This document shows, in pieces, positions 1-7,415 of a stretch of 11,310 nt of DNA. The position numbers and the translations under genes were made by a program. Location: NCBI GenBank assembly GCA_003522945.1, contig DPHR01000155.1, positions 11,878 to 23,187 of the forward strand. The letters are read 5' to 3'. Positions within the stretch are counted from its first letter, which is position 1; each line of letters begins with the position of its first letter. The notes under the pieces are model-generated. The model worked only from the letters and a program-made list of their open reading frames with translations, did no database searches and had not been told where the DNA came from. This DNA is from Clostridiales bacterium (GTDB taxonomy: Bacteria; Bacillota; Clostridia; Oscillospirales; Oscillospiraceae).

Positions 1-2949
1 GCCGCCGGTGTTCTGTCTCTTCACAATGCCGGACACGCTGACGGTCTGGTTGGCGTTGATGTTGCTGATGGTGTAAACGCCGTTGTTGCTCGTGAGCGTC
101 GTGCCGTTGGCCTTTACGGAAAAGCCGTTGCCGCGGGTGTAGCCGTTGCCGGGCGTTACGGTGAAGGAGAAGCTGCCGCCGGCGTTTACGGGGCTCTTGG
201 AGCCGCCGGTCGCGGCAATGGTATAGCCGGTGCCGCCCTGGAGCGTCACGGTGTAGGTCTTGGGAGCGGGCGTCGGCGTTGCGGTCGGGGCCGGCGTCGG
301 GGTGGGCGTCGGCTGCGCGCTGTAGGCGGGAACGGTGATCGTGAACACGTCGCTCAGATTGCCGCTCTTATCGCGCACAACGACATAGACCTTGCGGGCG
401 TTCGTATCGGCGATATCTTTGAGGTTGATGGTGGTGCGGACGTTGGTGCAGCCGCCGTGCGGGTTCTTGTCGTCGGCGATCTGCTCGGCGGTCGGAACAC
501 CGCCGTTCACGCTGCCAACCATGTAGTAATACGTTCCATCTTCGGAGGAGGTGAAGTAGAACTCCGCGGTCTTCGCGTCGATGCGCTTGGAGGGCTCGCC
601 CTTGATGGTGGGCTTCTGGGTGTCGCGCTTATAGCTCGTGGCGGAAGCGTCCGACCACTCGCTCTGCGTTCCGGCGGCGGCCGCCTGCACGCGGAAGGTG
701 TAAACGCCGTCGTCGTTCATGTGGGGCGCAAGGTCCGAGGTCGTAACGGAGCCGCCGTTGACGACGATCACGTTGCCGTAATCGCTGCCGTCGCGGAGAA
801 GCTGGATGTTATAGGCTTCCGCGCCGGACACGGCGTTCCACATGGCGGTCGCGGTGTTGTTGACCCAGGTGATCGTGGTGGGCTTTGCGAGATACACGGG
901 AACTTTCACGGTCTTAATGTCGCTCTTGTTCCCGGCGGCGTCCACGACCATAAGATACACGTTCGTTGCTTCGGCGCCGAGACCGGAGAGATCGATCTTC
1001 GTTTCGCCGGAGGCGATGTCCTTCACATTTGCCGAGGCAAGAAGAGCATCCTGCGTAGGCTTCTCGCCGCCGACGATGTAGTAGGCCTTGCCGGCCTCGT
1101 CGGAGGTGAAGGTCACGGAGCCGTTGGAAGCGTCCGTGCGGCTCGCGCTCTCGCCGGAGACGGCGGGCGCGGTCTTATCGATGGCGAGAGCGCCGCTCGC
1201 TTCCGACCACGCGCTCAGAATATCGCCGTTGAGAGCCTGCACCTTGAAGGTGTAGGAGCCGGACTCTTCCAGCGTGAAGGTGTAGCTGGTCGTATCCGCG
1301 GTAACGGCAGGCGTGACCTCCGCGCCGTCCTTATAAAGCTGCACGCAGTAGGACGCAGCGCCGGGGACTTCCGACCACATCGCGGTGGAGGTGCCGTTCA
1401 CCCAGGTGAGCGTGGCGGGGGCCGCGAGATAGAGCGGCACGGTCACGGTCTGCACTTCGCCGCGGTTTCCGAGACCGTCCTCGGCGGCGTAGTGGACGAC
1501 GACGGCGGCGCTGTCGGCAAGGCCGGTGAGCGTGAGCGTGTTGTCCTCGCCCTTCGTGAGCGCCATGGTGCTGCCGGAGGTGAATACATCGGCGGCATCG
1601 TCGTTGAGAACATAGTAAAGCTTGCCGTCCTCGTTGGAGACGAAGGCGACGGTGGCGGTGTCCTGCGCCGTGCGCTTGACGCCGTCGGCCGGCACCGTGA
1701 GGATGGGGGCGGCGGTGTCGCGCACCGTTTCGGCGCTGCGCTCAGACCACGCGCCGACGGTGTTCGCGCCGACGGAACGCACGGCGAACGTGTAAACGCC
1801 GTCGTCCTTCATCACGTCGGAGAGATCATCCGTAGCGGACGCACCATTCACGGGGATGGGATCGCCGTAGGCGTCGGAGCCCAGATAGAGCTGCACGGTG
1901 TAATCATTCACACCCTCCACGCCGGTCCATGCGGCCTTCTTGCCGTCCCAGACGGGGGCGGTCGGCGCGGCGAGCACCGCGGGGATCGCTGCGGTCAGAA
2001 GCTCGGTCGTATGGCCGAAGGCGTCCTTCGCGGCAATGTAGACGGTGTGGGCTTTGGCGTCGAGATCCTTGAGAGAGATCGTGTTCGCGCCGCGGACGAG
2101 CTCGGCCTTCGCCTCGTCCTTCATGATGTCCGCCGCGGAAGCGGGTTCGCCGTCGAGCTGGTAGTAGTATGTACCGGCCTTCGCGGCGGTGAAGGTGACG
2201 CTGCCCTCGGTCTCCGAGGTGCGCACGGCGGAGGAAATAGTCAGCGCGGGGGCTTTGCCGTCGTCAAAAACAAGCTCCTTCATTTCGGCGGTGGGAGCAG
2301 CGGCGAGCTGCTCCTCCGTGGCGGCCGTGCCGCCGATGTAGAGCGTGGAGCCGTCGAGCATCTTGCCGAGCGTGAGCGCGTTGTCCTTATCGGGGGCAAT
2401 GGCGCAGACGCTGCCCTTGACCGTGCCGGAGGCGATCTTGATCTCACCGGAAGCGCCGGACAGGTTGATGCCGTTTGCCGACTCGATCTTGCCGAGCGTA
2501 TTCACGCGGATCTTCACGCCGGAAGCGCCGACAACGGCCTTCACGCCGGAAGCGCCGCCGGAGATGCCGACCTCGCCCGAAATGGTCACGGCGGCGTCCT
2601 TCGCGACAACGACGCCGGAGGCGTTATCCGGCACCTTGACCGTGCCGGAGCCCTTGAGCGTCAGACTGCCGCTCTCCACATGGAAAACGGAAGCGTCGGC
2701 ATAGCTCTCGCCGTCGGCGAGCTTGAGCGTGACCGTCTGACCGGTCAGCTCGAGCGTCACGTCCTTGTCGAGCGTAAGCGGCGCGGAGAGGACGATATCC
2801 TTGACGGATTTATCGACAACATAGGATCCTCCCGCGGAAATGCCCGAAAGGTCCGTGATGACTTGGGCGTCGCCTGCCATCGCCGGCATGGGCAGCAGCG
2901 ATACTGCCATCAGCACGGCGAGCAGAAGAGCCATCAGTTTCTTTGTCAT
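1..2949 (-). CDS. Large secreted surface protein with Ig-like/Fn3-like repeats (C-terminus outside window)
   Basis: The frame is open from an ATG at 2949 to the window edge, giving 983 residues without a stop. GGAGG at 2959-2963 sits at good spacing and fixes the start. Residues 1-25 form a signal peptide: basic MTKK, a hydrophobic core, then AMA, with likely cleavage after A25. Residues about 27-200 are rich in short V/I/L strands with SG turns (SGEVGISGGASGVK), like a beta-helix or pectate-lyase-like shelf. From about 234 to 878 a unit of about 180 residues repeats: an Ig-like half with a (T)YYY or YY motif (261, 445, 623, 807) and then an Fn3-like half with a conserved W and AWSE/EWSD end. 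A PT-rich linker (about 880-897) leads into a further beta domain. The protein probably acts outside the cell in adhesion, matrix or wall binding. No catalytic motif is visible, and any anchor (LPXTG, SLH) would lie in the missing part. Function is unknown; the secreted modular architecture is clear. Confidence 0.88.
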   Translation of the reverse strand, partial: MTKKLMALLLAVLMAVSLLPMPAMAGDAQVITDLSGISAGGSYVVDKSVKDIVLSAPLTLDKDVTLELTGQTVTLKLADGESYADASVFHVESGSLTLKGSGTVKVPDNASGVVVAKDAAVTISGEVGISGGASGVKAVVGASGVKIRVNTLGKIESANGINLSGASGEIKIASGTVKGSVCAIAPDKDNALTLGKMLDGSTLYIGGTAATEEQLAAAPTAEMKELVFDDGKAPALTISSAVRTSETEGSVTFTAAKAGTYYYQLDGEPASAADIMKDEAKAELVRGANTISLKDLDAKAHTVYIAAKDAFGHTTELLTAAIPAVLAAPTAPVWDGKKAAWTGVEGVNDYTVQLYLGSDAYGDPIPVNGASATDDLSDVMKDDGVYTFAVRSVGANTVGAWSERSAETVRDTAAPILTVPADGVKRTAQDTATVAFVSNEDGKLYYVLNDDAADVFTSGSTMALTKGEDNTLTLTGLADSAAVVVHYAAEDGLGNRGEVQTVTVPLYLAAPATLTWVNGTSTAMWSEVPGAASYCVQLYKDGAEVTPAVTADTTSYTFTLEESGSYTFKVQALNGDILSAWSEASGALAIDKTAPAVSGESASRTDASNGSVTFTSDEAGKAYYIVGGEKPTQDALLASANVKDIASGETKIDLSGLGAEATNVYLMVVDAAGNKSDIKTVKVPVYLAKPTTITWVNNTATAMWNAVSGAEAYNIQLLRDGSDYGNVIVVNGGSVTTSDLAPHMNDDGVYTFRVQAAAAGTQSEWSDASATSYKRDTQKPTIKGEPSKRIDAKTAEFYFTSSEDGTYYYMVGSVNGGVPTAEQIADDKNPHGGCTNVRTTINLKDIADTNARKVYVVVRDKSGNLSDVFTITVPAYSAQPTPTPTPAPTATPTPAPKTYTVTLQGGTGYTIAATGGSKSPVNAGGSFSFTVTPGNGYTRGNGFSVKANGTTLTSNNGVYTISNINANQTVSVSGIVKRQNTGG
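259..312 (-). other. Pro/Thr-rich linker coding segment
   Basis: These bases encode a run of alternating P, T and A residues (about residues 880-897, PTPTPTPAPTATPTPAP). It separates the repeat array from a C-terminal beta domain that starts KTYTVTLQGG. Such linkers are typical flexible, often glycosylated, spacers in exported Gram-positive proteins. Confidence 0.85.
316..2250 (-). repeat. Diverged tandem protein repeats (about 178-184 codons each)
   Basis: Within the surface-protein gene, three Ig-like plus Fn3-like units and a fourth Ig-like half follow one another (residues about 234-413, 414-593, 594-778, 779-878). The YY(Y) motifs are 183, 178 and 184 residues apart. The second and third Fn3-like halves share LTWVNGTSTAMW and ITWVNNTATAMW, exactly 179 codons apart. 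The DNA has diverged (compare 841-900 with 1381-1440), so these are old duplications and not a recent expansion. Confidence 0.75.
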
Positions 2950-3004
2950 AACAAAGTACCTCCTTGAAAACGGCGCGGCGCATAGCCCTGCCGCTTGCTT
3001 TCTG

Positions 3005-3029
3005 ACTATAAGACGCGCGGCGGGGTCAA
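3005..3029 (-). promoter_or_regulatory. Weak candidate promoter for the surface-protein gene
   Basis: In the 128-bp gap between the flavodiiron gene and the surface-protein gene, the minus strand has TTGACC (3024-3029) and TATAGT (3005-3010). They are only 13 bp apart, shorter than the usual 16-18, so this is a weak call. I see no clear intrinsic terminator for the flavodiiron gene in the gap. Read-through from that gene is therefore an alternative source of transcription. Confidence 0.25.
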
Positions 3030-3077
3030 AAGGTTTCCTCCGCACTCGGAATTTTTGTTATTTTTCGTTGCCAGTTT

Positions 3078-4277
3078 TTACCGGATGCCCTCCGCGATCA
3101 CATCGGCGAGCGCTTCGATCTCGGCGAGCTGCCCTTCGGTGAGCGAGGAGCGGATCGCGACGCTCTGCTCGAGCACCGTCATGTTCTTGAGCGGAGCGAG
3201 GATCGCCGCCATCTGCCGCGCGCTGACGGGCGCCCACGTGCCGTTTTCCATAAAAGCGACGGTGCGCTTCTGGAGATTGTGCGCGGCAATATCGCGCAGC
3301 AGCTCGTCCATCGTGACGAAAATGCCGCCGTTGTACGTCGCCGAGGCAAACACCAGATGGCTCCACCGGAAGCACTCGGCAATGATGTCCGAGGCCGGGG
3401 TGACGGACACGTCGTACATCGCGGTGCGCACACCGCGCTCGCGCAGCTTCGAGGCGAGGATCTCGGCGGCGTTTTCCGTGTTGCCGTAGATCGAGGCGTA
3501 CGCGATCATCACGCCCTTGTCCTCCGGCGTATAGGTGCTCCAGAGGTTGTACTTTTCCAGAATATATCCGAGATCACGCCGCCAGACGAAGCCGTGCAGC
3601 GGGCAGAGCATCTGAATGTCCAGACCCGCGATCTTCTTGAAGAGATTCTGCACCTGCACGCCGTATTTGCCGACGATGTTCGTATAGTACCGGCGCGCCT
3701 CCTTGAGATAGTCGCGGTCAAAATCCACCTCGTCGGCGAAGATCGCGCCGTTGAGCGCGCCGAAAACGCCGAAGGCGTCCGCGGTGAAGAGCGTGTGCGC
3801 GCTCTTGTCGTAGGTCATCATGACCTCCGGCCAGTGGATCATCGGGGCAAGATAGAACGTGAGCTCGTGCGCGCCCGCGGAGAGCACGTCGCCCTCCTTG
3901 ACGAGATGCATGTTCTTCACGGCGTCCTTGCCGAAAAACTGCGCGATCATCACGGCGGTCTTGTCGTTGCAGACGACCGTGGTTTCCGGGTGGCGCAGCA
4001 GCAGCTCCGAGAGCGTGGCGGAGTGGTCCGGTTCCATGTGGTGTACGATCACATAGTCGAGCGGCCGCCCGCCGAGCTCGTGCTCCAGATTTTCAAAGAA
4101 GGTGCGGCTCACGGCCTTATCGACCGTGTCGAAGAGGACGGTCTTCTCGTCTGTGAGAAGATAGGAGTTATAGGAAACGCCCGCCGGAACGGAATATACG
4201 CCCTCAAACATGGCGAGACGGCGGTCGTTCGCGCCGACCCAGACAAGATCCGACGCAATTTTTTTTGTGCAGTACAT
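3078..4277 (-). CDS. fprA: Class A flavodiiron protein (O2/NO reductase, FprA/ROO-like)
   Basis: This 399-residue cytosolic enzyme has the usual length and two-domain plan of class A flavodiiron proteins. Residues 1-250 are a metallo-beta-lactamase-like diiron domain with all expected ligands: H80-x-E82-x-D84-H85 (HHMEPDHS), H148 (MIHWPE), D167 (FTADAFG) and H228 (CPLHGF). Residues about 255-399 are a flavodoxin-like FMN domain with the phosphate loop ASIYGNTENA (261-270) and SATYNGGIF (312-320). The family reduces O2 to water or NO to N2O with electrons from rubredoxin or a similar carrier, protecting anaerobes. There is no fused rubredoxin or flavin reductase domain, so a separate electron donor is needed. 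The start is set by GGAGG at 4284-4288, six bases before the ATG. The gene is divergent from plsY and upstream of the surface-protein gene. The family call is firm; the preference between O2 and NO cannot be read from the sequence. Confidence 0.96.
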   Translation of the reverse strand: MYCTKKIASDLVWVGANDRRLAMFEGVYSVPAGVSYNSYLLTDEKTVLFDTVDKAVSRTFFENLEHELGGRPLDYVIVHHMEPDHSATLSELLLRHPETTVVCNDKTAVMIAQFFGKDAVKNMHLVKEGDVLSAGAHELTFYLAPMIHWPEVMMTYDKSAHTLFTADAFGVFGALNGAIFADEVDFDRDYLKEARRYYTNIVGKYGVQVQNLFKKIAGLDIQMLCPLHGFVWRRDLGYILEKYNLWSTYTPEDKGVMIAYASIYGNTENAAEILASKLRERGVRTAMYDVSVTPASDIIAECFRWSHLVFASATYNGGIFVTMDELLRDIAAHNLQKRTVAFMENGTWAPVSARQMAAILAPLKNMTVLEQSVAIRSSLTEGQLAEIEALADVIAEGIR

Positions 4278-4324
4278 ATACTACCTCCGTATTGAATTGG
4301 GTTACATAATTTAAATACAGATAC

Positions 4325-4353
4325 AGTTTACCCGCTGAGGCGCGGAAACGCAA
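4325..4353 (-). promoter_or_regulatory. Candidate sigma-A-type promoter for the flavodiiron gene
   Basis: On the minus strand, TTGCGT (4348-4353) and TAAACT (4325-4330) are separated by 17 bp. The -10 box lies about 47 bp upstream of the ATG, leaving a short leader that holds GGAGG. The spacing is ideal; the -35 box matches consensus only in TTG. Confidence 0.45.
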
Positions 4354-4394
4354 GTACCTTTCTGCCGAAAAAGACAATAGCGCGGATATGTTCG

Positions 4395-4423
4395 TTGACA
4401 AAATCTTTATACTGTGATATCAC
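4395..4423 (+). promoter_or_regulatory. Candidate promoter for plsY with extended -10
   Basis: A perfect TTGACA (4395-4400) is followed, after 17 bp, by TATCAC (4418-4423) preceded by TGa, an extended -10 element. The leader to the ATG at 4481 would be about 50 nt. A better-looking TATACT (4408-4413) is only 7 bp from TTGACA, too close to pair with it. The -10 lies within the palindrome at 4413-4424. Confidence 0.5.
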
Positions 4424-4424
4424 A
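4413..4424. promoter_or_regulatory. Perfect 12-bp palindrome, possible operator
   Basis: TGTGATATCACA is a perfect inverted repeat lying over the candidate plsY -10 box, where a bound protein would block polymerase. It also lies about 95 bp upstream of the probable flavodiiron transcription start. The half-site TGTGA resembles CRP/FNR-family half-sites, but the two halves are separated by only 2 bp rather than 6. I cannot assign it to a known regulator. Confidence 0.4.
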
Positions 4425-4480
4425 TAGTAGTATGCCAAAGTATATAAATTTCTTTATGTATCTGCGAAAGGATCGCATTC

Positions 4481-5131
4481 ATGCAGACTTTTTTGAAAAC
4501 CGTTCTTCCGTATGTGTTCTGCATTCTCGCGGGCTATCTGGCCGGAGCGGTGAATTTTGCGTGGCTGCTGGCGAAGAAGCGCGGCTTTGATATCCGCACG
4601 AAGGGCTCCGGCAACGCCGGGACGACGAACGCCGGGCGGACGATGGGGTCGGGCGTCGCGGCGGTCGTGTTTCTGTGCGACGCGCTCAAATCGGCGCTCA
4701 TGGTATGGCTGGCGGGATTTCTGTTCCACAGCTCGCCCTCCATCCAGACCGTGACGATGGCGGCGTGCGTGGCGGGGCATCTCTATCCGTTCTATCTGGA
4801 ATTCCAGGGAGGCAAGGGCATCGCGGTGCTGCTCGGCAGCGCGCTCGCACTCGACTGGCGGCTGTTTCTCATCCTTGTGGCGGGCGTCGCGGTCATCACG
4901 TTCATCACGGACTATATGTTCATCGGCACGCTCTCGGCGAGCGTGGGGTATCTCGTCTGGTGCATCCTCACGGGACGGAGCGGCTGGGACATTGCGATCA
5001 TGGCCGCCACGGTCGCACTCATCTTCTGGAAGCACCGGAAGAACTTCGCCCGCCTCGTCAAGGGCAAGGAGCTCGGCATCCGCGCGAGCTTCTTCAAGAA
5101 AAAATACCGCGTCGATAAAAAAGACTCCTGA
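4481..5131 (+). CDS. plsY: Glycerol-3-phosphate acyltransferase PlsY
   Basis: This 216-residue integral membrane enzyme transfers the acyl group of acyl-phosphate (made by PlsX) to glycerol-3-phosphate, giving lysophosphatidic acid, the first step of phospholipid synthesis in most Gram-positive bacteria. All three family signatures are present: SGNAGTTNAGR (43-53), GHLYPFYLEFQGGKG (99-113) and WKHRKNFARLVKGKE (183-197). Hydrophobic segments lie at about 8-31, 57-82, 114-124, 128-146, 148-164 and 168-183. The length is close to the usual 190-220, with a basic tail ending in KKDS. The start is supported by AAAGGA at 4467-4472, eight bases before the ATG. The gene is transcribed alone: a divergent neighbour lies upstream, and a strong terminator follows 7 bp after its TGA. 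No plsX or other lipid gene is in the window. Confidence 0.97.
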   Translation: MQTFLKTVLPYVFCILAGYLAGAVNFAWLLAKKRGFDIRTKGSGNAGTTNAGRTMGSGVAAVVFLCDALKSALMVWLAGFLFHSSPSIQTVTMAACVAGHLYPFYLEFQGGKGIAVLLGSALALDWRLFLILVAGVAVITFITDYMFIGTLSASVGYLVWCILTGRSGWDIAIMAATVALIFWKHRKNFARLVKGKELGIRASFFKKKYRVDKKDS

Positions 5132-5138
5132 GAAAATC

Positions 5139-5183
5139 GACCGCCGCGTTTCCGAAACACCGGAAGCGCGGCGGTCATTTTTT
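5139..5183. terminator. Strong bidirectional intrinsic terminator
   Basis: A 16-bp stem (left arm 5139-5154, right arm 5161-5176, one G-U pair) closes a 6-base loop. A T-run (5178-5183) follows on the plus strand, terminating plsY. On the minus strand the hairpin is followed by GATTTTC (an A-run at 5133-5136 on the plus strand), so it can also end the glycan operon arriving from the other side. The TAA stop of the minus-strand membrane-protein gene lies within the T-run. Confidence 0.92.
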
Positions 5184-7362
5184 ATTCTTCTTCCGGCTGC
5201 GGCGGCCGCGGTCTGCACACGACCGTGGCGAAGAGGAGCGCGAGCACGCACACCTGCACGAAGTAGACGTACCGGAAGCTCTGGTGGTAAACATACAGCA
5301 CGGAGATGATAAGATTGCCGAGGAACGGCACGGCTGCGGAGCGGAAACGCTGCATACCGTTTTTCCGCCAGAAGAGCAGCAGCACCCAGAACGCGATCAG
5401 ATACGCGCCCGTGCGCCAGAGCAGAATGTCCAGCACGCTGTTCCGGGGCGTTCCGGTCAGCCGGAGGTAGGCTTTGGTGAAGAAGTTCTGCCGGTAATCG
5501 CGGAGCACGCCGTCGTCCGTATCGTAGTAATCGTTCATATCGACGTACTGCGCCATCCAGTCCCGGTCATACACAAGACAGAAGGACTTTGCGTTGAAGC
5601 TGTCCTCCGGTTCCGCGACATCCCAGAGAATGTCGCACCCATCGATGCGGTCCTTTAGTATCACATCCGGATACTTGCATAGCGCTTCGCCGTAGACCCG
5701 GAGGATATCCGGCGTCGTTACCTCCGTCGGCGTATAGGGAACGCTCCCCTCCGGACGGCCCCAGTAATAGAAATCATGGCCGTAATAGCGGGCGTAATAA
5801 TCGTGCCAGTCCTCGAGCGGGAGCGCCTTTTCCAAAATCGCGTCCGCTTCCTCGGAGAGCGGCAGATCCTTAGTCACGCACGAGCCGACGGCGCAGAAAA
5901 GCGTCGTGAACGGCGAGAGCGACACCGGCGCAACATTGAGTGCCGTCATGACCGGCCCCTTGAATACGCCGAACGACACCGCGGCAAGTACCGCCGCCGT
6001 AAGCGCGCGGAGCTTCACCTGCTCATAGCGCCGGACGGTGAGCACGATACAGAAAACGATCATCGCCGCCGCGGGCGCGGCACCGTTGTGCCGCAGGAGG
6101 GACACGAGAAAGATGTCCAGCGCAAGACAGACGTAAAACGGCCATTTCCGGCTGCGCGGCGTATCGAGCGCAAGCTGCAAAAGGAGATATGTACCCCACA
6201 GCAGCGCGAGCGTGAACGGAAAATCCTTTAGTACGTTCGTCCAGCTGAGCACCTGATTCGGCATCAGCGCAAAGAAGCACCCGAGAAATACGAGCAGCGG
6301 CAGCGGCATGCCGCGGTCGTACCCCATCATGAGGAACGCGCACAGCACGAGCGAGAAGAGCAGCAGCTGCACCGCCGTGAGCGCGGCGGGATGGGGGATA
6401 ACGGTCAGAACGATCCGCTCCAGCATCGTGCAGAGAAACGGATGGTTGTCGCTCATCCCGTAATCCCCCAGGGCTTGATGATATTGATCAATGGCGTCGA
6501 GCGGAAATCCGCCCGGCCATTCGACCCAGAGCACAAAGACCTGACAGAGAAGCAGTGCAATAAGAAGAACGCACAGCGCCTTCTTCCGGCTTCCCGGCTT
6601 CGGCAGCGTGCGGGGGCGGGCGGAGAGCCATTCCAGCGCGAACAGCAGCAGCCAGATAACGGGGATGAACCAGAGAATACCGCTCAAAACATAAAAGAGT
6701 CCCGGCAGCGAGAAATGCATCCGGGTATTGCCATTAAGAAAGAACCGCTGCGCGAAGCTCGCAAGCGAGGCATAAACGGCGATTATCCCAATGGCGGCAC
6801 GGGAGCCCTTTGTGCGGTACTTTTCCATACAGCCGCTCTTCCGGTTGAAGCACCAGACGGAAGCGACCGTCAGCAGCAGGAGAAAGCCCTGCGTCACATG
6901 CGTCGGCTGGATGCGCTCGCTCGTGAAAAAGAGAAACACAAAGTTTCCCATGAGAAGAAAGGCGAGCACTTTCTGCCGCTCCGTCCAGCCGCGCTTTTCC
7001 ATGGGGCGGGCGAGAAACAGCAGCGCGAGCTGCGCAAAATAGAACACAACGCACCACGCGCCGAGCGTATAGAGCAGCTTTTCCCAAAGCGCGTACATGT
7101 GCGAGCCTTCCAGCGGGAAGCGCACATGCGGCAGAAATGTGTTCCAGCCCGCGCCGACGAGCAGCGCGGCGAGCAGCGCCGCAGCGATCCGGCTTTGGAG
7201 CGGAAACGGCTTTCCCTCGGCGTATTTGCCCTTCAAAAAGCATGCCAGCACGCCCATGACCACGAAATAGCAGAAGATAAACACCCGCTGCATCGCGGTC
7301 TCCAGTGTTTGGAGGTTGACCAGAAAGGTGAGATAAAGCGCAGCCAGAACAATGGCCGGCAA
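5182..7362 (-). CDS. Multi-pass membrane protein, DUF6020/GT-C-like
   Basis: The open frame gives 726 residues from a TTG codon at 7362 to TAA. About a dozen hydrophobic segments are visible (about 2-20, 27-43, 58-76, 96-117, 131-147, 156-171, 188-208, 218-245, 262-280, 328-346, 352-370, 380-400, 408-423, 430-443, 452-467). A soluble, acidic, Tyr/Trp/Asp-rich section follows (about 490-640), then the last helices (651-665, 676-693, 698-715) and a PRPPQPEEE tail. The motifs WPGGFPLDAIDQ (282-293), SDNHPFL (304-310), NVLKD (376-380), RHNG (424-427) and FRYVYF (696-701) resemble DUF6020, polytopic proteins similar to GT-C glycosyltransferases that use lipid-linked sugars; this family call is from memory. 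A transfer, export or decoration role for the glycan of this operon is an inference. The TTG has no ribosome site. The more natural start is the ATG at 7388, one base out of frame because of an A7 tract. Confidence 0.85.
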   Translation of the reverse strand: MPAIVLAALYLTFLVNLQTLETAMQRVFIFCYFVVMGVLACFLKGKYAEGKPFPLQSRIAAALLAALLVGAGWNTFLPHVRFPLEGSHMYALWEKLLYTLGAWCVVFYFAQLALLFLARPMEKRGWTERQKVLAFLLMGNFVFLFFTSERIQPTHVTQGFLLLLTVASVWCFNRKSGCMEKYRTKGSRAAIGIIAVYASLASFAQRFFLNGNTRMHFSLPGLFYVLSGILWFIPVIWLLLFALEWLSARPRTLPKPGSRKKALCVLLIALLLCQVFVLWVEWPGGFPLDAIDQYHQALGDYGMSDNHPFLCTMLERIVLTVIPHPAALTAVQLLLFSLVLCAFLMMGYDRGMPLPLLVFLGCFFALMPNQVLSWTNVLKDFPFTLALLWGTYLLLQLALDTPRSRKWPFYVCLALDIFLVSLLRHNGAAPAAAMIVFCIVLTVRRYEQVKLRALTAAVLAAVSFGVFKGPVMTALNVAPVSLSPFTTLFCAVGSCVTKDLPLSEEADAILEKALPLEDWHDYYARYYGHDFYYWGRPEGSVPYTPTEVTTPDILRVYGEALCKYPDVILKDRIDGCDILWDVAEPEDSFNAKSFCLVYDRDWMAQYVDMNDYYDTDDGVLRDYRQNFFTKAYLRLTGTPRNSVLDILLWRTGAYLIAFWVLLLFWRKNGMQRFRSAAVPFLGNLIISVLYVYHQSFRYVYFVQVCVLALLFATVVCRPRPPQPEEE

Positions 7363-7370
7363 TGCGAGAT

Positions 7371-7388
7371 AGTTTTTGTTTTTTTCAT
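7371..7388 (-). other. Out-of-frame ATG plus A7 tract at the 5' end of the membrane-protein gene
   Basis: On the minus strand an ATG (7386-7388) is followed by seven A (7379-7385), C, five A (7373-7377) and then CTATCTCGC. From that ATG the reading is MKKTKTISHC and hits a stop after about 50 codons. With eight A it would read MKKNKNYLALPAIV and join the 726-residue frame exactly, giving a typical basic-then-hydrophobic membrane start. A weak GGGG lies 8 bases upstream of the ATG. The site follows the TGA of the upstream gene by 27 bp. Confidence 0.7.
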
Positions 7389-7415
7389 AACCTGTACCCC
7401 GGTAATATGTCCCGG

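Noticed and set aside
457..2967. An 836-codon open frame on the plus strand opposite the surface-protein gene
   Set aside because: Its codons are in exact register with the minus-strand codons. It is low-complexity (G, H, V, R rich), has no ribosome site or family motif, and is explained by GC-rich third positions on the opposite strand. The minus-strand frame has a signal peptide, a ribosome site and domain repeats.
3033..3050. A small stem (CCG/CGG) after the flavodiiron stop as a terminator
   Set aside because: Only three base pairs and no following T-run on the minus strand.
3279..4295. A 338-codon plus-strand open frame opposite the flavodiiron gene
   Set aside because: The minus strand encodes a full flavodiiron protein with every metal ligand; the plus-strand text has no recognisable motif.
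4395..4413. TTGACA paired with TATACT as the plsY promoter
   Set aside because: The spacer is only 7 bp, far too short; the TGaTATCAC element at 17 bp fits better.
7362..7364. TTG at 7362 as a confident start codon of the membrane protein
   Set aside because: No ribosome site lies before it, and the region upstream stays in frame with a natural N-terminal sequence that connects to an ATG if one A is added. It is kept only as the end of the intact frame.
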